DNA from: AC-49 sp963766605
Lineage (GTDB): Bacteria; Actinomycetota; Thermoleophilia; Solirubrobacterales; Solirubrobacteraceae
Assembly (NCBI GenBank): GCA_963766605.1
Contig: CAVYAT010000003.1
Span: forward strand, 248,001 to 312,000
DNA: 64,000 nt
Reading direction: 5' to 3'
Both the position numbers and the translations under genes were made by a program. Below the pieces are notes generated by a model. It was not told where the DNA came from, did no database searches, and worked only from the letters and a program-made list of their open reading frames with translations. Below are positions 55,754-63,549 of the stretch, piece after piece. Position 1 is the first letter of the stretch; each line of letters starts with the position of its first letter.

Positions 55754-56722
55754 ATGAGCGCGACGGCGTCGATACCGCCCGCCGTCACGGATGACGAGCC
55801 CAACGTTCCCGAGCCTCGGGACGACCTTCAGCTCACCAGCCACGAGAGACTCGATCGCTTCGCCACCGGCACGGTCACCGTCCTCCCGGTGTTCGCTCTG
55901 ATCGCCGCGTGCTGGCTGGCGTGGTCACACGTGCTCGGCTGGAGCGATCTGATCGTCTTCGCGACCCTGTACTTCCTGACCGCGCTCGGGATCACCGTCG
56001 GCTTCCACCGCCACCTGACCCACCGTGCGTTCTCGACCAGCCGCCCGATGCGCGGGCTGCTCGCCATCTTCGGCTCCTGCGCGATCGAGGGCCCGGTCAT
56101 CTCGTGGGTCGCCGACCACCGCAAGCACCACGCGTTCTCCGACCAGGAGGGTGACCCGCACAGCCCCCATCACGGTCAGGCCAGCGGCTTCCGTGGCGCG
56201 CTGCGCGGCCTGTTCCACGCCCACGTCGGCTGGCTGTTCGTCCATGACCAGCGTGGCTCGCGCGACCGCTATGCGCCGGACCTCGTCGCCGATCCGGTGA
56301 TCGCGTTCGTCGACCGCTGGTTCGTCGCCTGGGTCACGGTCGGGCTGCTCATCCCGTTCGGCCTCGGCTGGCTGATCGGCGGCACCTGGCAGAGCGCGCT
56401 GACCGGGCTGTTGTGGGGTGGCCTGGTGCGGGTGCTTGTCCTGCACCACGTCACGTACTCGATCAACTCGCTGTGCCATTACTTCGGCCGCCGGCGGTTC
56501 GTCACCGACGACGAGTCGCGCAACCTCGCGTGGCTGTCGGTGCTGTCGCTGGGCGAGTCCTGGCATCACAACCACCACGCGTTCCCGACCTCCGCCCACC
56601 ACGGTCTGCGCTGGTGGGAGATCGACATCTCGTCGCTCGTCATCCGCAGCCTGCGCCGTGTCGGGCTGGTGTGGGACGTGGTCGAGATCAGCCCCGAGCG
56701 CCAGCGCAAGCGCGCCGCCTGA
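55754..56722 (+). CDS. Acyl-CoA/acyl-lipid delta-9-type desaturase, copy 2
   Basis: A di-iron membrane desaturase of 322 residues. The His boxes are HRHLTH, HRKHH and HHNHH, and the helical layout equals copy 1 at 28.4 kb (both have ITVGFHR and VADHRKHHAHS/FSD blocks). An N-terminal stretch of about 40 acidic residues is specific to this copy. ATG at 55754 (a GTG lies two codons earlier) is taken as the start. It is divergent from the two-component pair, which probably controls it, and convergent with a cupin gene. Confidence 0.93.
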   Translation: MSATASIPPAVTDDEPNVPEPRDDLQLTSHERLDRFATGTVTVLPVFALIAACWLAWSHVLGWSDLIVFATLYFLTALGITVGFHRHLTHRAFSTSRPMRGLLAIFGSCAIEGPVISWVADHRKHHAFSDQEGDPHSPHHGQASGFRGALRGLFHAHVGWLFVHDQRGSRDRYAPDLVADPVIAFVDRWFVAWVTVGLLIPFGLGWLIGGTWQSALTGLLWGGLVRVLVLHHVTYSINSLCHYFGRRRFVTDDESRNLAWLSVLSLGESWHHNHHAFPTSAHHGLRWWEIDISSLVIRSLRRVGLVWDVVEISPERQRKRAA

Positions 56723-56723
56723 G

Positions 56724-57161
56724 CTACGGCGCAGGCGTCAGCCCGTGGCGGCGCATCACATCGGCGACCGCCTGTGGATCGGGCGGCCCGCCGGCCGCCG
56801 TGGCGAGCACGTCGGCGAGGTCGCGGAAGTACTGGGGCCCGAACACGCCCGGCGTGGCGATGAACAGGAACGACACGTCGTCCTCGCCCGCCATGAAGCT
56901 GTGGACGACGCCGCGGCGGATGCAGATCGTGTCGCCGGGCCCGACCTCGACCTGGTCCCCGTCGAGCGCGTACGTCGTCGTGCCGCGCAGGCCGTAGATC
57001 GTCTCCTCGAACCCGTCGTGGCTGTGCGCGAGCGGAATGCCGGCGCCGCCCGCGACGTCGCAGCGCGCCACGGTCACTGCGCCGTCGGACGCTTCGGCGT
57101 CGACGAGGAACGTGACCGTGATCGGGCCGAGCTTGATCGGTTCAGCGAGGTTGGTGGGCAT
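56724..57161 (-). CDS. Cupin domain protein
   Basis: A 145-residue cupin with an unusual first motif AHSHDGFEETIYGLRG and second motif PGDTICIRRGVVHSFM; a metal site with His/Glu ligands is likely. The C-terminal 35 residues resemble quercetinase-like small cupins. CGGAG lies upstream of the ATG. The gene is divergent from a MarR regulator through an 78-bp gap holding two operator-like dyads. Confidence 0.86.
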   Translation of the reverse strand: MPTNLAEPIKLGPITVTFLVDAEASDGAVTVARCDVAGGAGIPLAHSHDGFEETIYGLRGTTTYALDGDQVEVGPGDTICIRRGVVHSFMAGEDDVSFLFIATPGVFGPQYFRDLADVLATAAGGPPDPQAVADVMRRHGLTPAP

Positions 57162-57181
57162 TGCGGACTCCGTGGTGGTTG

Positions 57182-57196
57182 GTAAAGTGATTTGAC
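57182..57196. promoter_or_regulatory. MarR-type operator-like dyad 1
   Basis: GTAAAGTGATTTGAC is an imperfect palindrome (GT.AA.T.A.TT.AC) close to the cupin start. Together with dyad 2, whose centre is 40 bp away (about four helical turns), it forms an inverted pair that contains GTAAA and TTGACGAC in both copies. Confidence 0.5.
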
Positions 57197-57221
57197 GACT
57201 GTATCCGGCGACGCCAACGTC

Positions 57222-57236
57222 GTCAAGTAGTTTTAC
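57222..57236. promoter_or_regulatory. MarR-type operator-like dyad 2 with marR -10
   Basis: GTCAAGTAGTTTTAC is the inverted counterpart of dyad 1. TAGTTT inside it (57228-57233) ends six bases before the marR ATG and is the likely -10 of a leaderless transcript. Binding of the regulator here would block its own promoter. Confidence 0.5.
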
Positions 57237-57239
57237 GAA

Positions 57240-57677
57240 ATGCCCTCGCCCCCCGCTCTCGGCCCACCGCTGATCGGCGCGCTCCTGCGCATGCCCGTCG
57301 ACGCCCTGCGGGCACGGATGCTCCAGGCGCTGCACCACGAAGGCTTCGACGACATCGTCGCGGCGCACTTCGCGATCCTCAACTACCCCGGGCCCGACGG
57401 CCGTCGGCCGGGCGAGATCGCGGCGCAGTCGGGAATGTCCAAGCAGGCGCTGCACTACCTGCTCGGCCAGCTCGAGACGCTCGGCTACCTCGAACGCCGC
57501 GCCGACCCCGACGACCAGCGCTCCAAGCGCGTGCACCTGACCGAGCGCGGCTACGCCGCGGCGCAGACGATCCGCGCCGCCGTCGCCGAGGTCGAGGACG
57601 AATGGGCCCGCGCGGTCGGGCGTACGGAGTTCGAGCAGCTGCGCGCGCTGCTGCGACGCCTCAACGAGGCGATCTGA
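57240..57677 (+). CDS. MarR-family transcriptional regulator
   Basis: A 145-residue MarR regulator with the winged helix at about 60-115: GEIAAQSGMSKQALHYLLGQ, LETLGYLERRADPDDQRSKR with the wing Asp-x-Arg, and VHLTERGYAAAQTI. The ATG has no ribosome-binding site, in line with a leaderless message. It is divergent from the cupin gene, the likely target, and ends 6 bases before the convergent large secreted protein. Confidence 0.92.
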   Translation: MPSPPALGPPLIGALLRMPVDALRARMLQALHHEGFDDIVAAHFAILNYPGPDGRRPGEIAAQSGMSKQALHYLLGQLETLGYLERRADPDDQRSKRVHLTERGYAAAQTIRAAVAEVEDEWARAVGRTEFEQLRALLRRLNEAI

Positions 57678-57683
57678 GCGCGA

Positions 57684-60600
57684 TCACGTCTTGCGCTGGG
57701 CGTGGGCCGACACCGACGGCCCGTGCTTGCCGGTCACAGCCAGGCCGACGACCGTCACCTTGATCGCGTCCTTGAAGCCGATCACCGGGACGCTGAGCCG
57801 GCGTGTGGCCGGCTTGATGACCTGCTGGATATGGCGACCGTCGCTGGCGATGATCGTGACCAGCGTGTGCGTGGCGCTGCGCGGCGCGCCGAAACTGACC
57901 GCGAACGCCTTCGGCCCCGCCGTGACCCGCAGGTGCGTCGCCCGGCCCGGCGTTTTGGCCCGCGGTACCACGTAGCTGGCGACGACCGGGCTGCCGTCGG
58001 GCAGGCCGGCGTTGGTGATCACCGCGACGATCGTGCGCCGTCCGGGCGCGCCGGGCTGCGCCGGAGTGAACGTCAGCCGGCCGGCCGACCCCTTGGCCTG
58101 GCCGATCAGGTGGTAGAGCTTGGACGTCTGCTCGGCGAACGCGACGGTGACGTTGGGCGGCGCCTTGATGCTGTAGGTGAGCGTCCGCGCGGCTCCGGTG
58201 CCGCTGACCTTTGCCGTCACCTTCGGATTGGCCTCGCCGATCGCGAACCGCAGCCCGGTGATGTTGACCGTCGACCCGGGCGCGGGCGACACCGTCCACT
58301 TGCCGGCCGCGGGCTTGACGAGGCCGATGTGCGTCGCCTTGTTGACCGGGTCGCCGATCGCGACGGCGGTCGAGCCGTCGGCCGGGGCGGTCGGCGCGAC
58401 GGTCTGCCCCGCCGGGTTGGTCAGCACGACGTTCGGCGCGCCGCTGTCGCCGCTGACGTCGACCGCCGCGTTGGGCGCGTTGGCCGGAATGCTGAACGAC
58501 TCGGTCTGGCCAGCGCCGGCGGCGCGCGTCCCGGCGAGCCCCGACTCGTACTGACCGACCGTGTCGGCGGCGTAGTGCGGCACCGGCGCCGGGTCGCCCC
58601 AGTTGTACGAGATCGTCCCGAAGAACGGACCCAGCGCCCCGAACGGAATGTAGACGGCGAAGCCCTGGCTGTTGATCGCGATGTGCTGCCCGGGGATCGT
58701 GATCGTGCCGCCGGGGACGATCTGCGGGACGTCCAGCTTGGAGACGTCGATGACGATGTCGGACTCGATCGTCGCGCCGTAGACCTTGTTGTGCGGGTCG
58801 ACGACGGCGTGCAGCTTGCCCTGCTCCTGGATCACGCCGAGATCGAATCCGGACGTTCCGTCGAGCGTCACCGTGTCGGGCAGGGCCCACACGAGTTTCG
58901 CGTCGGCGACCTTGATCGAATGCAGGAACCCGGTCGCGGTGACCGTGAACGTGACCGGATTGCCGAACGCGACCTTCAGGCTCCCGTCGAGGCGGAACGC
59001 GTAGTCGGCGTCGAGCGGGGAAATTCCGAACTCGATGCTGCCGCCGAGCGACAGCGGGCTGAGGCCGAAGCTGACGCCGCCCTTGGACAGCCACAGCTGC
59101 GGCGGCGTGTCGTTGAGGTCGATCGGGATCCCGGGGAACGGGAGCCCGATCTCCAGCGATCCGCTCTTGTACTTGCCGTCGTCGAACTCGAACGACAGCG
59201 AGAGTCCGAAGATCTTGCCGCCGACCGGCACGTTGATCGTGCCCATCCCCTTCCAGACGTTGCCCGAGCGGGTGTAGCTGATGTCGAGGTCCTTGAGCTC
59301 GACCGCCCCGATCGTCGCGTCGCCGACCTTGAACTCGAGCGAATCGAGGTTCAGCCCATTGCTCAGCGTCGCGGTCAGCACGGCCGAGCCGGTGACGCCG
59401 CCGAACACGTCGGGCAGCTTCAGCGACACCGGGATCCGCACGCCGCCATTGATCAGCTGCACGTCGATGTCGCCGTCGATCGGGAAGCCGGCGACATCGG
59501 GCGGTGTGATGTCCTGGAAGTCGAACAACGACGTGCCCGGCGTGGCGATCGGCAGCTTGACGTCGAGCTTGCCGCGGAACAGCGTGATGTTGAGGCCCTG
59601 GCCCTTGAGGACGACCGACACCGTCCCCGTCGTGTCGATCTCGTGCTGCTTGGGGTTGATGCCGATCTTCACGCCGGCGTCGGGAATGATCTGCAGGCCG
59701 TTGAGGTTGATCGCGCCGAGCGAGACGTCGAGGTCGGGGTTGTTCTTGTCCTTGGCGAAGCAGCCGGCCTCGACCTCGGCCGTCACCGCGCCGAACTTCG
59801 CCGTCGTGCAGGTCGAGGTCGCCAGCTGATCGCCCATCGCCGAGCCGATGCCTCCCCCCGCCTGCTGGCCGAGCCCGACCTGGCCGGTCGCCTGCTGTGT
59901 ACCGAACACCGACGTGGCGATCGTGCCGACGTTCTCGGCGCCGGAGCCGTTCTCGACGAACGCGGCGAAGCCGCCGCCGTCGCCGGTCGCGGCCATCGAC
60001 AGGTCGCCGATCTGGGTGCTCGGGCCGGCCGCGGTGATGAGCTGCGGGGGCGTCCAGTTGACGCCGTCACTCGACGTCCTCAGCTGCACCCCCCGGTCGT
60101 CGACGTAGGCCATCGCCAGCCCGCCGCCCGGATTCTCGGAGATCCGCGGGTCCTTGACGTTGCTCGAGGCGAGCTTGACCGCCGTCGCGCTCGGCCGACC
60201 GCCGACGACCTTGCGCACGAGCACGTTGCCGCCGACCAGGCTGTCGCGGTACATGACGAACACGCCGGCCGGGCCGCCGGCCAGCTGCGGCGAGGCACCG
60301 GGGAACGATGCCGTCGTCCACATCGTCGCGTCGTTGACGCTGCCGATGCCGGTCCACTCGCGCACGAACGTCGTCGGCGTGAGGTCGTCGAAGGCGGCGA
60401 CCGGAACGGTGCCGTCGGTGGCGAGCGACCCGTCGTAGGCCTGTGCGGGCGTCCCGAGCATCGCCTCCTGGGTGACGAACTGGCCGGCGCCGATCCCCTG
60501 GAAGAACGTGCCCTCGGTCTGGGTGCGCGAGATCGTGCCGATCGACGGGTGGTCCTCGCCGCCGTAGACGATCGCGCCGCCGCCCATCTGGTTGGTGCCG

Positions 60601-61139
60601 ATGATCGCCGGGGGATCGAACGTCTGCCCGCCGTTCTGGGACGCCCACAGGAACGTGTTGTTCTCGCCGGTACCGCCGCCTGGCTGCGGGAATGTGTCGG
60701 GGAAGCGGTGATCGACGAGGAACAGCGCATTGCCCTGGTCGATCGGCACCGGGCCGGCGTTGTCGTCGTTGGCGCCGGGGAGGTTGGAGATGAACGGGTT
60801 CGAGCCGCCTCCGGGCGGCGCGTCGGGCACGAGGTTCGCGCTCGCCGCACAGCCCTTCTGGCCGCGGGCCAGACGACAGTAGGAGAGCCCGTCGGGCGTC
60901 TCGCCGCCGCCGTCGGTCGAGAACACGATGTGGCCGGTGCCGGCCGCGTCGACGAGCACATCGGGGAACTTCCCGGTGCCGAGCGTCACCGGCGCGATCG
61001 GCGTCGCGGTGACGTTGCCGATCTTCGGTGAGCCCTTGTAGCCCGGAGTGCGGTAGGCCCGCGTCTTCCCCAGGGCGGCGCCGGCGGGCACCAGTGCCAG
61101 GCTCATGGCGATCACGAGCGTCGTGAGCGCGCGCGGCAT
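57684..61139 (-). CDS. Large secreted multidomain protein of unknown function
   Basis: A 1151-residue secreted protein I cannot assign. It has a signal peptide (MPRALTTLVIAMSLALVPAG). The N-terminal 400 residues read like a sialidase/BNR-type beta-propeller (NNTFLWASQNGGQTFDPP, TSSDGVNWTPPQLIT). The middle (about 440-870) is rich in beta strands with long hydrophobic-alternating repeats such as DVKLPIATPGTSLFDFQDI and SLEIGLPFPGIPIDL. The C-terminus has Ig/fibronectin-like segments. No catalytic motif or anchor was seen. Its size and position beside a phospholipase D-like gene suggest an extracellular or surface role. Confidence 0.75.
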   Translation of the reverse strand: MPRALTTLVIAMSLALVPAGAALGKTRAYRTPGYKGSPKIGNVTATPIAPVTLGTGKFPDVLVDAAGTGHIVFSTDGGGETPDGLSYCRLARGQKGCAASANLVPDAPPGGGSNPFISNLPGANDDNAGPVPIDQGNALFLVDHRFPDTFPQPGGGTGENNTFLWASQNGGQTFDPPAIIGTNQMGGGAIVYGGEDHPSIGTISRTQTEGTFFQGIGAGQFVTQEAMLGTPAQAYDGSLATDGTVPVAAFDDLTPTTFVREWTGIGSVNDATMWTTASFPGASPQLAGGPAGVFVMYRDSLVGGNVLVRKVVGGRPSATAVKLASSNVKDPRISENPGGGLAMAYVDDRGVQLRTSSDGVNWTPPQLITAAGPSTQIGDLSMAATGDGGGFAAFVENGSGAENVGTIATSVFGTQQATGQVGLGQQAGGGIGSAMGDQLATSTCTTAKFGAVTAEVEAGCFAKDKNNPDLDVSLGAINLNGLQIIPDAGVKIGINPKQHEIDTTGTVSVVLKGQGLNITLFRGKLDVKLPIATPGTSLFDFQDITPPDVAGFPIDGDIDVQLINGGVRIPVSLKLPDVFGGVTGSAVLTATLSNGLNLDSLEFKVGDATIGAVELKDLDISYTRSGNVWKGMGTINVPVGGKIFGLSLSFEFDDGKYKSGSLEIGLPFPGIPIDLNDTPPQLWLSKGGVSFGLSPLSLGGSIEFGISPLDADYAFRLDGSLKVAFGNPVTFTVTATGFLHSIKVADAKLVWALPDTVTLDGTSGFDLGVIQEQGKLHAVVDPHNKVYGATIESDIVIDVSKLDVPQIVPGGTITIPGQHIAINSQGFAVYIPFGALGPFFGTISYNWGDPAPVPHYAADTVGQYESGLAGTRAAGAGQTESFSIPANAPNAAVDVSGDSGAPNVVLTNPAGQTVAPTAPADGSTAVAIGDPVNKATHIGLVKPAAGKWTVSPAPGSTVNITGLRFAIGEANPKVTAKVSGTGAARTLTYSIKAPPNVTVAFAEQTSKLYHLIGQAKGSAGRLTFTPAQPGAPGRRTIVAVITNAGLPDGSPVVASYVVPRAKTPGRATHLRVTAGPKAFAVSFGAPRSATHTLVTIIASDGRHIQQVIKPATRRLSVPVIGFKDAIKVTVVGLAVTGKHGPSVSAHAQRKT

Positions 61140-61257
61140 CCGCGGACCCTACGTTGCGGTGCGTTATAGCGCCGTTATGGTGTGGCGCAGCGCACGGATG
61201 GCCGTCGGGGCGTCGCGCAGGGGTAGAACCCCATCGGCTGGGATCATTGGGGAACGG

Positions 61258-61848
61258 ATGACGCAGATCACGTTCTACTTCGATGTCGGTTCGCCTTATG
61301 TCTACTTGAGCGCCGAGCGCCTGCCCGCGATGACCTCGCTGCGCATCGACTGGCAGCCGATCTCGCTCGGCGGCCTGTACAAGCTGACCGGGCGCAGCTC
61401 CTGGGGCCGCGCCGGCGAGGAGCCGCGCCACAGCGGTATGGCGGAGATCGAGCGCCGCGCGCACGAGTACGGGCTGCCGAGGGTGACGTGGCCCGACGGC
61501 TGGCCGAGCCACTATCTGATGGCCCAGCGCGCGGCGTTGTACGCCCTGCGCAACGGCGCCGGACAGCGGTTCATGCTGCGCGCGGTGCGCGACGCCTTCC
61601 AGCGCGGCCGCGACCTCGCCGACCCCGACGCAGTGCTCGACGTCGCCGCCGGGATCGGACTGGACCGCGAAGCCGTGGCCGACGCGACCCAGGACCCGGC
61701 GATCAAGCAGGGCCTGATCGAGGCGACCGAGTACGCGTTCGCCCACGGCGTGATCGGCGTCCCGACGCTCGCCATCAACGGCACGCCGTTCTGGGGTGAC
61801 GACCGCATCGAGGCTGCACTCGCCCACGCCGCGTCGGTCGCCGCCTGA
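61258..61848 (+). CDS. DsbA-fold 2-hydroxychromene-2-carboxylate isomerase family protein
   Basis: A 196-residue thioredoxin-fold protein like HCCA isomerases/kappa-class GST relatives. The start FYFDVGSPYVYLSAERLPA has Ser in place of the CxxC Cys pair, so it is not a disulfide oxidoreductase. GVIGVPTLAINGTPFWGDDR is the cis-Pro and substrate loop. GGGGAA is at good spacing before the ATG at 61258. It is divergent from the large secreted protein and convergent with the PLD-like gene; the substrate is unknown. Confidence 0.88.
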   Translation: MTQITFYFDVGSPYVYLSAERLPAMTSLRIDWQPISLGGLYKLTGRSSWGRAGEEPRHSGMAEIERRAHEYGLPRVTWPDGWPSHYLMAQRAALYALRNGAGQRFMLRAVRDAFQRGRDLADPDAVLDVAAGIGLDREAVADATQDPAIKQGLIEATEYAFAHGVIGVPTLAINGTPFWGDDRIEAALAHAASVAA

Positions 61849-61850
61849 CC

Positions 61851-63530
61851 CTAGGACTGCGTCCAGAACCTCAGCTCGTCTAGCGCCTGGCCCGCGAGGT
61901 GGCCGGCCTGCCAGTCGGCGGTGTCCTGAAGGCCGTGCCACGCGCCGGCGTCGGCGGCGGCGGCGTGCGCGGTCACGTAGGCGTTCCAGCGGTAGGCCTC
62001 GTAGATGGCGATGATGTTGACCGCGTATGCGGTGGCCAGCGGCGCGGCGGCCGGGCCTTCGAGGATCACGAGGTTGTCGTCGTTCTTCGACGACGCCTTG
62101 ACGCCGAGGTTGTGCGAGCCGGTCATCACCACCGGGTGCTCGCCGAACGGGTCGAGCACGATCACCTTGCTGTGGACCATCACCTGGCTGGCCCCGCGCA
62201 GCTCGTCCTCCCACGCCCCGAAGCGCTGCTTGATGTTCGCCGGGACGAGGACCGCCGTCGTCAGCGGTGTGGCACCGTCGCCGTTGAACAGCGTCACCGG
62301 CGTCTCGGTCAGGTTCTGGATCTCCTGGTTGACGACGCCGCGCATGTAGAGGTCGTCGCCGCGGCGTTCGAGCACGTTCTGCAGCAGCGTCTTCTCGTCG
62401 TTTTGCGTCCGGTAGACGCCGGGGTTGAAGAACAAGAACAGCGCGGCGTTCCTGGCGCCCGCGATCAGCGCTCGCGCGTAGTCGAGGTCCTGCTCGGCGG
62501 CGGTCGGCGCGAACCACGGCGTGATCGTGACGTCGTCGACCGTGAACTGCTGTTCCTGCGAATTGGCGGCGATCAGGTCCGCCGGGAAGCCGTTGCCGGC
62601 GGACTGGAGGTGCTTCCACTGGGTCAGGAAGCGGTCGGCGACCGCGGGGTCGTCGATCACGATCCCGTTGTTGGCCTGCGTGCACAGGCCCGTCATCGTC
62701 CAGTTCGTGCTGCCGCTCAGGACCTTCTCGGCGGCGCCGGTCGCGTCGCACACGACGAGGAACTTGTTGTGGGCGAAGTGGCCGCTGGCCACGATCCGGT
62801 CGGACACGTGGACCTGCGAGTGCTCCTTGAGCTGCGCACGCACGGCGGCGTTCTCGTCGTGCACGGGCGGCTTGAACGCGCCGTTGCCGAGAACCACGTT
62901 CGCCCGCGCGCCGATGCCTTCGAGTGCCGCCAGCAGCTCGGGATCGTTGAGTTCGTAGAGCGCCGCGTTGAGGGTCGCGCCGGCCGGCAGATCCAGCAGG
63001 GCAAGCACCGCCGCCTTGAGCTGCGCGCCGAGCGCATCGCGCAACGGGTCGCCGACCTTGGCCACCAGGTCGAGCAGGGCCGTCTGACGTGGCTGGTCTG
63101 CCGCTTCGGCGTCGAGCTCGCGCGAAACCCACTGCGCGGCGACGATGCCGCGGTTGAAGTAGGCCGCGATGTGCGGCGTGAACTGCGAATCGATCGTCAT
63201 CGCCGGCGTCGGGTCGGACGCCAGTTCGGTGCGCAGCGTCAGCGCGGCCGCCGTCCCGGTGACGGGAATCACCTGGTAGCTGACCTCGTCGCCGGGCCGC
63301 ACCGCGTAGTCCCACCACAGGTAGCGCTGGATCGGCCACTTCCACGGATCGTCGGTCGGGAATGGGTCGCCATCGGCGAAGCCGACGAAGCTGTGCAGGA
63401 ACCCCTCCTGCTCGCCGCGGATGCGCTTGACGGCGAAGCCGCGGCAGTCGTCGATCACCGCCGCGCCGTCGGGCAGCCACGCCACGGCCGCGTGATCGCC
63501 GTTGCTGTAGGCCCGGACCGAAATGCCCAT
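61851..63530 (-). CDS. Phospholipase D-like protein with two HKD motifs
   Basis: A 559-residue protein of the PLD superfamily. The first HKD-like motif is AHNKFLVVCDATG...GSTNWT (about 255-285) and the second VHSKVIVLDPFG...GSHNLG (about 470-500), so a two-lobed active site is expected. The first 150 residues form an N-terminal domain with DDPWKWPIQRYLWWDYAV that I do not recognise. No signal peptide is seen, so a cytosolic nuclease or lipase acting on phosphodiesters is more likely than a toxin. The next gene encodes a DUF2252 protein. Confidence 0.85.
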   Translation of the reverse strand: MGISVRAYSNGDHAAVAWLPDGAAVIDDCRGFAVKRIRGEQEGFLHSFVGFADGDPFPTDDPWKWPIQRYLWWDYAVRPGDEVSYQVIPVTGTAAALTLRTELASDPTPAMTIDSQFTPHIAAYFNRGIVAAQWVSRELDAEAADQPRQTALLDLVAKVGDPLRDALGAQLKAAVLALLDLPAGATLNAALYELNDPELLAALEGIGARANVVLGNGAFKPPVHDENAAVRAQLKEHSQVHVSDRIVASGHFAHNKFLVVCDATGAAEKVLSGSTNWTMTGLCTQANNGIVIDDPAVADRFLTQWKHLQSAGNGFPADLIAANSQEQQFTVDDVTITPWFAPTAAEQDLDYARALIAGARNAALFLFFNPGVYRTQNDEKTLLQNVLERRGDDLYMRGVVNQEIQNLTETPVTLFNGDGATPLTTAVLVPANIKQRFGAWEDELRGASQVMVHSKVIVLDPFGEHPVVMTGSHNLGVKASSKNDDNLVILEGPAAAPLATAYAVNIIAIYEAYRWNAYVTAHAAAADAGAWHGLQDTADWQAGHLAGQALDELRFWTQS

Positions 63531-63549
63531 CGCGCACCCCCCGCTTTGC

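Noticed and set aside
57702..61031. 1109-codon plus-strand open frame opposite the large secreted protein
   Set aside because: The translation is composed of Arg/Asp/Gly-rich sequence with no domain, and the minus-strand gene has a signal peptide and clean start.
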